Shown: positions 44,927-54,276, counted from the stretch's first letter. The stretch is 64,000 nt of DNA from an uncultured Bacteroides sp. (GCF_963678845.1 NZ_OY787466.1:930001-994000); one strand, 5' to 3'. Translations and numbers: made by a program. Notes: generated from the letters alone by a model not told the origin.

Positions 44927-45760
44927 TTACTCTTTTTCAATTAACAGAGAAGTCATTGCGAGTGAGCCAGCCACTGTTTTATCATTAAAGAAACTAACTT
45001 TTTCATTCTCTTCTTTTAGTGCCAATGCATAAATCAGTGGCAAATAATGTTCGGAGGTTGGAATAGCCAGTTTAAACGCATTGCCTTGAGATTTGTAATC
45101 AATAAGTGCCTGATGATTGTTTGCAATAATATACTTTTTCATCTTTTCAAGAGCCTCGGTAGCCCAGTCATAAGCATATTCCGGTTCATTAAATTTATCC
45201 CAGGCAATCATTCTGAGGTTGTGAACAAGGTTTCCACTACCCACGATCAAGACTCCTTTTTTGCGAAGTGATGAAAGCTCTTTTGCCAACTCGTAATGAT
45301 ATTGAGGACTTTGATAATAATCCAGACTCAACTGAACAATAGGAACATCAGCATTGGGATAAATGTGTTTTAATACACTCCAGCAACCATGATCTAATCC
45401 CCATTTCTCATCCAGTCCAACTGTTGTTTTATTGATTAAACTTTTAGTTTCCTTTGCCAGTTCCGGGTTTCCTGGTGCAGGATATTTAATTTCAAAAAGC
45501 TCATGTGGAAATCCACCAAAGTCATGAATGGTCAATGGTTTTTCCATCGCCGTAACATGAGTGCCACGTGTTACCCAATGTGCCGATATACATAAAACAG
45601 CATTTGGCTTTGGAATTGTTTCACCTATAGCGCGCCAACTGCTTACAAATTCATTTTCCTCAATTGCGTTCATTGGATTTCCGTGTCCAACAAACAACAC
45701 AGGCATTTTCTCTGTGCTATTAAATGATTCTGTTATTGTATTAAATTCTTTCTGATTCAT
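44927..45760 (-). CDS. ygiD: 4,5-DOPA dioxygenase-like extradiol dioxygenase (LigB family)
   Basis: 277 aa. Metal-binding and active-site stretches of the LigB/DODA family are present: LFVGHGNPMNAIE (first His), CISAHWVTRGTHVT (second His), LDHGCWSVLKHIYP and IVGSGNLVHNLR. It cleaves aromatic ring diols using a bound metal ion. In bacteria the physiological substrate is not settled, so the name rests on family likeness. Confidence 0.9.
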   Translation of the reverse strand: MNQKEFNTITESFNSTEKMPVLFVGHGNPMNAIEENEFVSSWRAIGETIPKPNAVLCISAHWVTRGTHVTAMEKPLTIHDFGGFPHELFEIKYPAPGNPELAKETKSLINKTTVGLDEKWGLDHGCWSVLKHIYPNADVPIVQLSLDYYQSPQYHYELAKELSSLRKKGVLIVGSGNLVHNLRMIAWDKFNEPEYAYDWATEALEKMKKYIIANNHQALIDYKSQGNAFKLAIPTSEHYLPLIYALALKEENEKVSFFNDKTVAGSLAMTSLLIEKE

Positions 45761-45927
45761 TCTTTTTTGTTTCTAAGTTATTCGTTTTATCGAATTTGTT
45801 TGTGCATAACAATCATAATCGGAGTGTTGTTCATTATACATAAATCTAAAATACGTATCTGTTATAAAGTTTGATAGCAATATTTTGAACTTAGTTTATG
45901 TCTAAATTGAACTAAGTTATACGAATA

Positions 45928-45971
45928 AAAAACAATTATGGCCTTTGATCCTTTAATCAGAGGCCATAATT
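45928..45971 (-). terminator. Intrinsic terminator after the CDGSH gene
   Basis: 16-bp stem with one G-T pair (arms 45934-45949 and 45956-45971, core TATGGCCT); on the minus strand it is followed by TTTTTTATT. Confidence 0.85.
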
Positions 45972-46004
45972 CTAGAAGAATATAAGATTAATTTCTTGAA
46001 TTAC

Positions 46005-46241
46005 CTAAAGTTTTGAATGTCCTCCATCACAAAATGGCGGGTTTTTACTCTTTTTACATCCGCATAAGAATGCTTTTCCAGATTCTTCCGGGGTAAATGC
46101 CTGCGGAGTGAATTCTGTTCCATGATGAGAACCATCGCAAAATGGTTGATTTTTACTTTCACCACAAGTACACCAGTGATATTTTTTCCCAGCCTCTAAC
46201 TCTACTGCATAAGGTCCTTTTTTAGCCATCTTAGGTTCCAT
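46005..46241 (-). CDS. Small protein with two CDGSH iron-sulfur motifs
   Basis: 78 aa with two CDGSH (mitoNEET-like) motifs: CTCGESKNQPFCDGSH and CGCKKSKNPPFCDGGH, each of which binds a [2Fe-2S] cluster through three Cys and one His. This single-chain double form is known in bacteria. The start at 46241 is fixed by a strong Shine-Dalgarno AGGAGG (minus, 46247-46252), which is rare in this group. Role in redox or iron-sulfur transfer is likely but not shown. Confidence 0.92.
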   Translation of the reverse strand: MEPKMAKKGPYAVELEAGKKYHWCTCGESKNQPFCDGSHHGTEFTPQAFTPEESGKAFLCGCKKSKNPPFCDGGHSKL

Positions 46242-46703
46242 CTAATCCTCCTTTTTAAAATTGATAAATACTTTTCTTTAATGAACTATCCTTATTAGCA
46301 TTGCTAACTTTATTAGATGGCTAAAGTTATCAATTTTATTTTATTTATTGCTCAATTTTAATAATATTTTTACGCGCAATATTCCAATGTGTCCAGAATA
46401 ATACAATGCTGATCACAATTAATATACTACTAACAATAATTGTTTTGTTGAGTATTAAATTAAGAACATTTAATACTCAACAAATCAAAAAACTAAATTG
46501 TTCAAAACAGCCCAATAGTGATAGCTAATTATTTGTCATTCAATGTATTCGTCTGAACTCAATGCAACAACTCAGGATTTTACTAAAAATCAATGATATT
46601 ATCAGAACAATAAGTTCATTTTATACGTTTCAATTATAACATAGGTTAAGAAAAAGAATAGATATAAATAGTTTATGATTCTAACCATTAAATACTTTAT
46701 ACT
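46242..46703. other. 462-bp space with a 17-bp perfect hairpin
   Basis: Between divergent genes. The hairpin has a 17-bp perfect stem and 7-nt loop (46444-46484, core GTTGAGTATTAAAT) without a T run. On the minus strand a 43-codon open frame (46345-46476), with no normal start codon, ends in a plausible membrane-protein tail (VISIVLFWTHWNIARKN), perhaps a gene remnant. Confidence 0.45.
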
Positions 46704-47015
46704 ATGAAAAAATATAGATTCTGGGAATGCGTTGATGAAACCATCTACCAAAATGCCTTTGTGAAACTGGCACCCGAAGATATTCATGTTGAGAGGATAA
46801 ACGATGAATCAGAAGATGAACATGAGTATTTTATAGATAAAGATCTGAATAAACATTATCTCGGAAAAATATGGGAAGAGCTAGAGTTTGACGACGTTGA
46901 GAAAGCTGAACTCTATTATAAAAAGAAAGAGTTAGTGCAATTGGATATTATGGATAGTAGTAGTGATGCATTTCTTAAAAAAAAGGTGAATGAGGAAGAC
47001 CCTTTCCATCTTTAA
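46704..47015 (+). CDS. Acidic small protein, unrecognised
   Basis: 103 aa, no family recognised. Strongly acidic and charged (NDESEDEHEYFIDKDLNK), no signal peptide or membrane segment; opens MKKYRFWECVDETIYQNAF. Convergent with the macro-like gene 11 bp downstream. Confidence 0.6.
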   Translation: MKKYRFWECVDETIYQNAFVKLAPEDIHVERINDESEDEHEYFIDKDLNKHYLGKIWEELEFDDVEKAELYYKKKELVQLDIMDSSSDAFLKKKVNEEDPFHL

Positions 47016-47026
47016 TCTATTTAATA

Positions 47027-47431
47027 TTAAGACTCATCCAAGATTACTTCCCAAAAACTTTCAGGTAGGGATATATTCTCAATCGTAACAGCTTCACCGA
47101 ATAATGGGGCAATTTCTGCAGGTGTGTAGCCTGCTATGCCGCAACCTATCTCGGTAACTAAGAAATGGATTTCGGGATTGGATGTTGCAAAGCGAATAAA
47201 TTCATCAACAAAAGAAACAATGGATGCAATTGATCCCGACATGGTGGGTATGGCATAAGTCTGCCCCTGTAAACCAACGCCTTGTCCCATTACAGCTCCC
47301 CATCGGCATGCTATGCGTGCTGCTCCACCATAATGCATTCCTTGTAAGTTCGATCCAAAAACAAAAACTTCATCCTCCATAAGTTCTGTGATGTGAGGAT
47401 TTGTAATCCTACCTCGTGGAATCTGTTTCAT
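47027..47431 (-). CDS. Macro-domain-like small protein
   Basis: 134 aa. Fold layout of the macro-like group: VFVFGSNLQGMHYGGAAR (glycine-rich ligand loop), GVGLQGQTYAIPTM, and LVTEIGCGIAGYTPAEIAPLF. Macro domains bind ADP-ribose or related nucleotides; residues for catalysis cannot be judged here. Common in Bacteroidetes; function unknown. Confidence 0.75.
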   Translation of the reverse strand: MKQIPRGRITNPHITELMEDEVFVFGSNLQGMHYGGAARIACRWGAVMGQGVGLQGQTYAIPTMSGSIASIVSFVDEFIRFATSNPEIHFLVTEIGCGIAGYTPAEIAPLFGEAVTIENISLPESFWEVILDES

Positions 47432-47485
47432 AATCTTGTTTGTTAGTTATCTGTAGATCTAACTAATAGGACTAAATTTTGTTCA

Positions 47486-47522
47486 TTAGATAAGACATTA
47501 AAATCCTTAATGTCTTATCTAA
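47486..47522 (-). terminator. Hairpin after the GH27 gene
   Basis: Perfect 16-bp stem (TTAGATAAGACATTAA, 47486-47501; its complement 47507-47522) with a 5-nt loop, 14 bp past the GH27 stop codon; T run is short. Confidence 0.65.
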
Positions 47523-47536
47523 TAACTTGCTATCTC

Positions 47537-48913
47537 TTATTTTATCACTTTTAGCTTATATAAACCACAGGCATGGCTGTTAAATAATCCGGAGAACTCC
47601 TTAGAAAAAGTTCCGACTTTTTTTCCTGCCCACATATCTGTTACAATACATTTTCTTTTGATGCCCAAATCAGCTAAGTTTACACTTATTTTTTGTGCTG
47701 TTTTATCGTCAGATAAGTTAAACAGAGCTATATAGACTTCACCAGTTTTAGAATTTCTTGAAGTAATAGCTACTTTTTTATCTTTCTGGAAAAGTTGATG
47801 AACGTTACTACCTTCACGATGCATTTTTAATACATCCTTATTTGTGAGTAGAGACAATGTAAATGCGTCATTACTTGGAAGATCACCACCAAATATCAGT
47901 GGAGAACGGAAAATTGTAAACAGAGTCATCAGCGTATATTGTTCATCTTTTGATAAACGAGTCATACGGTCGGCACCTCTTTCACCACGAAGAGAAATAC
48001 GTCCCAAAGGAATCATATCACAATCCGGCCATGTTCCTGGAGCAATATACGGATACCACTTCTGGCAGATATCAAACAAATGAGTAATGTGTGGCCATGT
48101 ATCCCATACATCATCAACCATACGCCACATGTTTGCATGAGTACGAACATGATCTGCATTCTCAATAGGGGTTTCTCCCGGTGAAGTACTTAATACAATG
48201 CGACGTCCGCAATGATCAATAGCTTTACGGATAAGATTTATTTCTCCTAGATGATAAGGACGTGATAAATCGTCAATCTTTATAAAGTCTACTCCCCATG
48301 AAGCGTAGAGTTCAAAGATTGAATTGTAATATTCCTGAGCTCCAGGTTTATCAGCTGCAATGGTGTAATTGTCGTGTAACCACTGACATTGAAGTTCAGT
48401 AGTGTAAATCTTATCGGCAGTGATTCCATTGGTCCCTTTTATAGGTAGTTTTTTAGCAACAGCCTCTTTTGGAATACCGCGCATAATATGAATACCGAAT
48501 TTTAAACCCTTAGAGTGAATATAATCAGCTAAGTGCTTGAATCCTTTGCCATCTTTAGCTGAAGGGAAACGATTTAGAGCTGGTAAATACCGTCCATACT
48601 GATCCATTACATAGATTGGATTCTTTTCATTATATCCTCCTGCCTTGTCGTTTTCAACGAACCAGCGAATATCAACAACGATATATTCCCAACCGTAACT
48701 TTTTAATTTAGCTGCCATATAATCGGCATTGGCTTTAGTCTCATCTTCGGTTACAGTAGAACCATAACAATCCCAACTGTTCCAACCCATAGGAGGCGTC
48801 TGTGCCCACTGTTTAAATTCTCCTTCTTTAAACGAAGAAGTCTGTGCTGATAGTTTTTGTGTAGAAGTAACCATCATAGCAGCAATCGCTAATAGAAATA
48901 ATTTGCTTTTCAT
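47537..48913 (-). CDS. GH27 family secreted alpha-galactosidase-like enzyme
   Basis: 458 aa with a signal peptide (residues about 1-23). GH27 signature TPPMGWNSWDCYG opens the barrel; nucleophile expected in FIKIDD (D214), acid/base in RMVDDVWDTW (second Asp of VDD, by alignment in mind with human GLA). C-terminal beta domain of about 80 residues. It cleaves alpha-linked galactose or N-acetylgalactosamine from oligosaccharides. Single gene, not next to a SusCD pair. Confidence 0.93.
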   Translation of the reverse strand: MKSKLFLLAIAAMMVTSTQKLSAQTSSFKEGEFKQWAQTPPMGWNSWDCYGSTVTEDETKANADYMAAKLKSYGWEYIVVDIRWFVENDKAGGYNEKNPIYVMDQYGRYLPALNRFPSAKDGKGFKHLADYIHSKGLKFGIHIMRGIPKEAVAKKLPIKGTNGITADKIYTTELQCQWLHDNYTIAADKPGAQEYYNSIFELYASWGVDFIKIDDLSRPYHLGEINLIRKAIDHCGRRIVLSTSPGETPIENADHVRTHANMWRMVDDVWDTWPHITHLFDICQKWYPYIAPGTWPDCDMIPLGRISLRGERGADRMTRLSKDEQYTLMTLFTIFRSPLIFGGDLPSNDAFTLSLLTNKDVLKMHREGSNVHQLFQKDKKVAITSRNSKTGEVYIALFNLSDDKTAQKISVNLADLGIKRKCIVTDMWAGKKVGTFSKEFSGLFNSHACGLYKLKVIK

Positions 48914-49039
48914 AAATAATAAAGTTAATGCAATTTTCTTTGCTCAAAGATACAAATTAATTTTCCTTCTAAAGGAAGATATTTGGCCGCAAATAGTCTG
49001 ATTTTACTTCTGAGCCTTATCGGAATAAAGATATTATAG

Positions 49040-49066
49040 AATCAGCTTCCTGAAAAGAAGCTGATT
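49040..49066 (-). terminator. Hairpin after the Dabb gene
   Basis: Perfect 10-bp stem (AATCAGCTTC, 49040-49049; GAAGCTGATT, 49057-49066) 3 bp past the Dabb stop codon; weak T run. Confidence 0.6.
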
Positions 49067-49069
49067 TAA

Positions 49070-49372
49070 TTATATATAGAAATCAGCAACAACCCTGCTT
49101 TTGCGTATTTTCTTGCAATAAGAACTTACCTCCACGTGCTTTGGATTTATTTTGTAGGCTGCAAGAGCTTCTTTGTTTTCAAACGTAGAAATAAGCACTG
49201 CGTCATAAGCCATATCGCTGTCCAGCACATTAATGCCCACCTCTAAAGATTTAATTTCAGGTACTATTCCTACTAAAGCTTCCAGATGTTCTTTCATCCA
49301 GAGAGCATTTTCTGCTTTTGATTTACCTTCAGCTTCTTCTTCTAATTTCCACATAACGAAATGTTTCAGCAT
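49070..49372 (-). CDS. Dabb-domain (stress-responsive alpha/beta barrel) protein
   Basis: 100 aa, matching the Dabb family in length and motifs: MLKHFVMWKLEEEA at the start and KHVEVSSYCKKIRKSRVVADFY at the end. Dimeric small alpha/beta barrel; no enzyme activity assigned. Shine-Dalgarno AGGAGG (minus, 49381-49386) 8 nt before the ATG fixes the start. Confidence 0.9.
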   Translation of the reverse strand: MLKHFVMWKLEEEAEGKSKAENALWMKEHLEALVGIVPEIKSLEVGINVLDSDMAYDAVLISTFENKEALAAYKINPKHVEVSSYCKKIRKSRVVADFYI

Positions 49373-49450
49373 AACTTTTTCCTCCTGTTTTTTGTTTGTA
49401 AAGATAAGGATTTATAAGATATTGATAATGCTTAGCTTCAGCATTATTTC

Positions 49451-49458
49451 TATATTTG
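49451..49458 (+). promoter_or_regulatory. -7 box before the small gene at 49486
   Basis: TATATTTG. A TTG inside it was the first possible start of that frame and is rejected for this reason. No clear -33. Confidence 0.4.
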
Positions 49459-49485
49459 TTGCTTTATAAATCAATTGTTCCTGAT

Positions 49486-49863
49486 ATGGAACATGGAAAT
49501 CAACAAGAAAAAATGAACTCAGCATATAAAATATTGTTCCTTTTAGAAAACAAAGAGATTATTATAGTGGAAGTAAAACGCACTGATTTAGCTGATGCGC
49601 CCAAAGATCAGAAGTATCATTGGATATTCTATGATAAAGCTGGTGGCTCTGTTGAAAAGCTCTCTTTCGTGTCAATGAATTCTTCTGAGAATTTTCAGGA
49701 AAGAGCTTTTATACAAGGCAAACTAAAGTTTAATAATTCCGAAGGTGTTTTTGAAGGAGATGGTAAGCAGTTTGTTTTGCAAAACCGTACAGGTAATTCT
49801 TTGCAGGATACAGTATTCAGACACATTTGCCAATATCTTGATCTGAAATCCATTCATCAATAA
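49486..49863 (+). CDS. Small cytoplasmic protein, unrecognised
   Basis: 125 aa from the ATG at 49486 (alternative ATG at 49513). No signal peptide. Beta-strand-rich pattern in the middle (IIIVEVKRTDL, YHWIFYDKAGGSVEKLSFV) and GVFEGDGKQFVLQN. No family recognised. Confidence 0.6.
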   Translation: MEHGNQQEKMNSAYKILFLLENKEIIIVEVKRTDLADAPKDQKYHWIFYDKAGGSVEKLSFVSMNSSENFQERAFIQGKLKFNNSEGVFEGDGKQFVLQNRTGNSLQDTVFRHICQYLDLKSIHQ

Positions 49864-49977
49864 CCAGAATCCATACTCCAATAAATAGAATTTATTGACG
49901 AATAATCTTGCAATAATTCCTGAATAGTTTTTGAAAAACGTAACTGGACATTCTCAAACAAAATGTTTTTTTTCACG

Positions 49978-50037
49978 AATCAGTCGAGTAGGCCTGAGCA
50001 TTTCAGCTCAAGCCTACTCGACTGATTTTGCGCTTTT
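49978..50037. terminator. Long bidirectional terminator hairpin
   Basis: 22-bp stem with one mismatch (arms 49978-49999 and 50006-50027, core CAGTCGAGTAGGC) and 6-nt loop; on the plus side it is followed by CTTTTTTA. Placed between convergent genes. Confidence 0.85.
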
Positions 50038-50057
50038 TTATTTCTGTGATAAAATGA

Positions 50058-51512
50058 TTAATGAAATTTCTCGGCTTCTTTGTTCTTAAAGATACTCTCA
50101 ATGTCCTGTGCTTCAAAAGGTACCGGATTCTTTGATAGATCCGGAATATTGTAAGATTTCAATGTATTGTCATAATGCGTAGGATCTTCCTGCGGCAAGA
50201 CAAACGGTTTGTAGGCCTTTCCTGTTTTGTCTATGTAACAGAAATAGGGCTTTCCATACTGACCATCGCCCCGCTTGCTGGCAAAAACAAACCAGCGGCT
50301 ATTAGACGACCAGGAATGATAGGTATCTGAACGGTTGGAATTCACCACCTTTAAATCATCTGTTTTGCCAGTTTGCAAGTTCATTAATTGCAAATCGGTT
50401 TCACGATGCCAAATAGGGAACGTACCATAGTCGGCCACTGTATAAAGAAGATATTTACCATCCGGTGAAGCCTTTGGAAAACAAACAGATTTCCCTGTTA
50501 ACCGGGCATTCCACAGAGTATCTACCTTATCGCCAATGATTCCCTTCTGAGCATCAAAAGGAATGCGGCACAAACTATATTTCAGATTCTTAATATCCTC
50601 CGGTAATTTCACTCTTGGAGCCGAGCAATAATAAATGAATTTACCGTCAGCACTGAAAACAGGGAATGTTTCGAACACGGTTGAGTCGTTCAATAACGGA
50701 GATGAAATGATCTGGTTCCGGTCAAAGTCTGCTACCACAACATCCGAAGCTGTATCATAAACCTCCAGTCGCTTGCTTCCCTGAGTGTGGAAGGAAGGAA
50801 TTATCACATTCGTAGAGAAAGCACCATAGCGTCCACTTGGATGGAATTCGCCGTAAACACAGCCGGAAACCATTCCGTCTACTTTCAGTGCAAGCTTGCG
50901 CAACTTACCGTCACGGTTCAGAATAGTTCCCCCCTTTTTGTCCCGCAAATGGAAGAACGAGAGATTGCCGCTTTGATTTCCATGAGTGTGACAATTCATG
51001 CAGGAATTGTTCACCATATTATTGTCTATCAGCACTTTTTCGTCAAATGATTCCACATTGCGCTCGCAAAGCTGGATAGAATTCCATACCTCATAACCGG
51101 GTTCTATCAAACGATAAGTCAGGTATCCATCTAAAGCATCAGGAGTTACGTACCAGGTGAAAGGTTTGTAGGACAGCCACTTTCCATTTACCCGGGCAGT
51201 TACCTGCACAGTCAATGTGTTTCCCTTTTCAGCATTGAGCAGCTCTTTCCAGTCGCTCATTGAGAAACGCACCTCATCTTTTCCATAGACTGTCAGATTC
51301 TTATTCCGGCCTGTAACTTTTACTTCAACGGCATCGGCACCATCGCGAAGCAAGAAATTAAGAGGGGCAATATTGTAAGGAATAGCCACATCTGCATAAT
51401 CAGGATAGATAGGAGCAGATTGATTAACCGTTCTCACATCGCTGGGTTTTGAAGAACAAGAGGCTAATAATAATGAGCAAAAAATAATTATGATGTAGAA
51501 TTTATTTTTCAT
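50058..51512 (-). CDS. Propeller-like lipoprotein with a CxxCH haem-binding motif
   Basis: 484 aa; lipoprotein signal ending LLASC (residue about 19). One CMNCH motif lies near residue 170 (NNSCMNCHTHGN), the covalent haem attachment form of c-type cytochromes. Before it are beta-rich domains; after it are about six TolB/WD40-like segments (VFSADGKFIYYCS, PKASPDGKYLLYTV, HSWSSNSRWFVFAS). Translationally coupled (4-bp overlap) with the DUF6057 membrane protein. Envelope redox role likely; function unknown. Confidence 0.8.
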   Translation of the reverse strand: MKNKFYIIIIFCSLLLASCSSKPSDVRTVNQSAPIYPDYADVAIPYNIAPLNFLLRDGADAVEVKVTGRNKNLTVYGKDEVRFSMSDWKELLNAEKGNTLTVQVTARVNGKWLSYKPFTWYVTPDALDGYLTYRLIEPGYEVWNSIQLCERNVESFDEKVLIDNNMVNNSCMNCHTHGNQSGNLSFFHLRDKKGGTILNRDGKLRKLALKVDGMVSGCVYGEFHPSGRYGAFSTNVIIPSFHTQGSKRLEVYDTASDVVVADFDRNQIISSPLLNDSTVFETFPVFSADGKFIYYCSAPRVKLPEDIKNLKYSLCRIPFDAQKGIIGDKVDTLWNARLTGKSVCFPKASPDGKYLLYTVADYGTFPIWHRETDLQLMNLQTGKTDDLKVVNSNRSDTYHSWSSNSRWFVFASKRGDGQYGKPYFCYIDKTGKAYKPFVLPQEDPTHYDNTLKSYNIPDLSKNPVPFEAQDIESIFKNKEAEKFH

Positions 51513-53146
51513 TTATTCTGAAATTTAGCAAAATGGTAATAGAACCAATATGACTGACCATAAGTATATTGCAGTAATTTGCCATCCCCATGGCTTTGTT
51601 CATATCTCTGTGTATAATTTACAAAATCTTTCCACACACCCGGACTAATCCTGTAATGGCGCAATGTCTCGGCATCAGTTTGTTTGCTGTTTGCCAAGTA
51701 AACAAGTAGTGCCTGCTGATAAAAAGGAGAGGGGACTTCACCTTTAGACATAGAAGGCATTTTGAATTCCGTATAATCAGTCATAAAAGACTTCACATCT
51801 TTCAGTAGTAATTCATAACAGAAAAGATAGTCTTGTGCTTTGGTGTTTTCCGGATGTGAAACAAGCAAACTGCGCAAAGCAGTCTCTGCGTTATCGCTTC
51901 GATGCAAAGAATCGGACGTTACTGCTAGCTTTCGCTTATTATCATACACAAAAGCTACACTTTTTGATTGTTTTCCCGGCCAACTGTCTGCTGCCCACTT
52001 ACGATAACATAGCGTATGGCTCAGCATACGTAAATATTTCTTTGCTGCTTCATCGTCTCCGGTAATCAGATTTATCTCTGCCAAACGACGTACCATCCTG
52101 GCACTGCGATGGTTAGGTGAGAATATTTCACCCAACATAGCCGCATGCTCAGCCATAGTCATTTCACCCACTTGATACCACACTTCATTGCTAAAGAAAA
52201 TATGTAGGAATGGCGTGTTTGGTCCCACTTGTAATATCAGACCATAATTTATCGGTTGATAGAAATTAATCAGTTTATCTGGCATTTGTCCTTGCATACA
52301 ATTTGCCAGATTATAGAAATAGCTAACTGCAGCACTTCGCTTCCCACTCTTTTCGGCCAGTTTAGTTACCTTTCCATAATGGCCGAAATAGGTTTCGCAA
52401 TCCAATGCCAGCAACTGCTCTCTATCCCAATTTGGATAACCCGTCAAATTTCTGGAAGGATAATTATAAGCCTGTTTTGTAGTGAGTAGATATACATGAC
52501 ATAGAATAAGAGGAAGAACCGCAATCTCAACAATAATGACAACAGCAGCCAGCCAACGGCTTTGTTTCAATGCACGTATCAGCATCAGTCCGCTTAATAT
52601 TACTGCTCCATAGCCAAACATCCAGTATCCGGCAAGTATGCAAATTATAACAACCAACAGGTTTGCCCAGCTTTTAGATAAAAACTTCTTTGCAGTCCAG
52701 TTATAAATAAGGAACAGCCCTATTCCACCAATCAGTGAGATGGTTGAAGAAGTGAGATAGTTCAGTTCGCAATTTCGTAACAATTCCCACAAAGCAACTA
52801 TCATTCCAAAAAGCAAAGCCAGCCATCTGGGAAGAAAGTTTTTCAAAGCCTTTTCCGAGAGTATATACACAGTCGCTAATAAGATAGAAAGAACAGCAGC
52901 ACCTCCTGTAATATAATAAAAAAACTGAGTAAGGAAATCACCAGCCAAACAAGCTATCCAGGCAGGATGCTGAAAATAAGAACTCAAATATTCTGAGGTA
53001 TAAAGAAATAGTTGTGTTTGTTCTCTATAGAATAAATGATAAAGATAGAAAAACTGGAAGAAGATAAAACTTCCTGCAAGTATTAATAATCCCACTACCC
53101 ATGTAGCAGCATTATATAAGCTGTGTTTCAATATTTTTTTGCCCAT
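51509..53146 (-). CDS. DUF6057 membrane protein
   Basis: 545 aa. The first 250 residues have about seven or eight hydrophobic segments; the C-terminal half is soluble, helical and TPR-like (AEINLITGDDEAAKKYLRML, AETALRSLLVSHPENTKAQ). It matches the DUF6057 family of Bacteroidetes. First gene of the two-gene operon with the CxxCH lipoprotein. A role in exporting or assembling that partner would be guesswork. Confidence 0.8.
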   Translation of the reverse strand: MGKKILKHSLYNAATWVVGLLILAGSFIFFQFFYLYHLFYREQTQLFLYTSEYLSSYFQHPAWIACLAGDFLTQFFYYITGGAAVLSILLATVYILSEKALKNFLPRWLALLFGMIVALWELLRNCELNYLTSSTISLIGGIGLFLIYNWTAKKFLSKSWANLLVVIICILAGYWMFGYGAVILSGLMLIRALKQSRWLAAVVIIVEIAVLPLILCHVYLLTTKQAYNYPSRNLTGYPNWDREQLLALDCETYFGHYGKVTKLAEKSGKRSAAVSYFYNLANCMQGQMPDKLINFYQPINYGLILQVGPNTPFLHIFFSNEVWYQVGEMTMAEHAAMLGEIFSPNHRSARMVRRLAEINLITGDDEAAKKYLRMLSHTLCYRKWAADSWPGKQSKSVAFVYDNKRKLAVTSDSLHRSDNAETALRSLLVSHPENTKAQDYLFCYELLLKDVKSFMTDYTEFKMPSMSKGEVPSPFYQQALLVYLANSKQTDAETLRHYRISPGVWKDFVNYTQRYEQSHGDGKLLQYTYGQSYWFYYHFAKFQNK

Positions 53147-53180
53147 TTTCTTTAACGGTTAACAAATACTGAGCAAATAT

Positions 53181-53221
53181 AAAAGAATAATATGGATAAG
53201 GGTGGTCCATATTATTCTTTT
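53181..53221 (-). terminator. Intrinsic terminator of the lower redox operon
   Basis: Perfect 16-bp stem (arms 53181-53196 and 53206-53221, core AATAATATGGA), minus strand, followed by ATATTTGC; it ends transcription from the aldo/keto reductase gene and overlaps a -7-like box TATATTTG (53174-53181) of the DUF6057 gene. Confidence 0.82.
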
Positions 53222-53253
53222 TGTGTTTTTAGTTGCAAATATTGCTGCTGTGT

Positions 53254-54273
53254 TTATTTCTTATCTACGAATTTATTTTCACGGGTACTGTAACGAGGAC
53301 CAACATTTGGATACTTCTTTAATAATCCTTCTATTGTTTCAAGATCTTCCTTTTTCAAGTCAACATTTACAGCTCCTGCATTCTCTTCCAGATACTTTCT
53401 TCTTTTTGTTCCCGGAATAGGAATGATATTGTCACTTTGTGCCATTACCCAGGCAATAGCCAATTGAGCCGGAGTACATTTTTTGCTTTCTGCTAATGCA
53501 GCAAATGAAGCCGATAACTTCTGGTTATTGTCCAGATATTCACCCTGATATCTGGGGAGATTTGCACGGAAATCGGTTGAGGCTAGTGAACTTGCATCTA
53601 GTTTATTAGTAATTAACCCACGACTTAGTGGAGCAAATGGAACGAAAGTCATGCCTAACTCTTTTGTCAGTGACAGAATTTCTTTTTCTACATCACGTGA
53701 AAGCAACGAATATTCGCTTTGTAAAGCAGAAATCGGATGTACAGCATATGCCTTTTTCAAATCTTCTGCAGTACATTCACTCAGCCCCAAGTAACGTATT
53801 TTACCTTCTTTTACCAGCTCGGCCATGGCACCCACTGTTTCTTCAATTGGAATATTCGGATCTACCCGATGAGCATAGTAAAGATCAATCGTTTCTATTT
53901 TCAATCGCTTTAAACTATTTTCAACAGCCTGTTTCATCCATTTTGGCGATGCATCAACGTAAGCTTCTCCTCCAACAAAAGCATTTCCTTCACCACCTCT
54001 TAATCGGAAACCAAACTTGGTAGCAATGAAAATCTTATCACGGTTTGGTACAAGAACTTTGGAAATCAATTCCTCGTTGGCTCCATTGCCATAAATGTCT
54101 GCCGTATCCCAGAAATTGATTCCTAAATCCAATGCATATTCTAAGGTAGAAACACTTTCTGTATCATCCGGTGTGCCATAGGCTGCACTCATTCCCATAC
54201 AACCTAATCCCACAACAGATAATTTTTCTCCAGTTTTTGCTAATTCTTTATATTTCATACTATAATGCTTCAA
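53254..54273 (-). CDS. Aldo/keto reductase (AKR), first type
   Basis: 339 aa (334 from the ATG at 54258). The catalytic set is visible: DTADIYGNGANEEL (Asp, Tyr), IFIATKFG (Lys), YYAHRVD (His), and the NADPH end IPIPGTKRRKYLEEN. Reduces aldehydes or ketones with NADPH. Last gene of the run flavodoxin, AKR, Fe-ADH, flavodoxin, AKR; starts 3 bp after the flavodoxin stop. Not close to the AKR at 56057; it belongs to a longer subgroup. Confidence 0.93.
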   Translation of the reverse strand: MKHYSMKYKELAKTGEKLSVVGLGCMGMSAAYGTPDDTESVSTLEYALDLGINFWDTADIYGNGANEELISKVLVPNRDKIFIATKFGFRLRGGEGNAFVGGEAYVDASPKWMKQAVENSLKRLKIETIDLYYAHRVDPNIPIEETVGAMAELVKEGKIRYLGLSECTAEDLKKAYAVHPISALQSEYSLLSRDVEKEILSLTKELGMTFVPFAPLSRGLITNKLDASSLASTDFRANLPRYQGEYLDNNQKLSASFAALAESKKCTPAQLAIAWVMAQSDNIIPIPGTKRRKYLEENAGAVNVDLKKEDLETIEGLLKKYPNVGPRYSTRENKFVDKK

Positions 54274-54276
54274 TTA

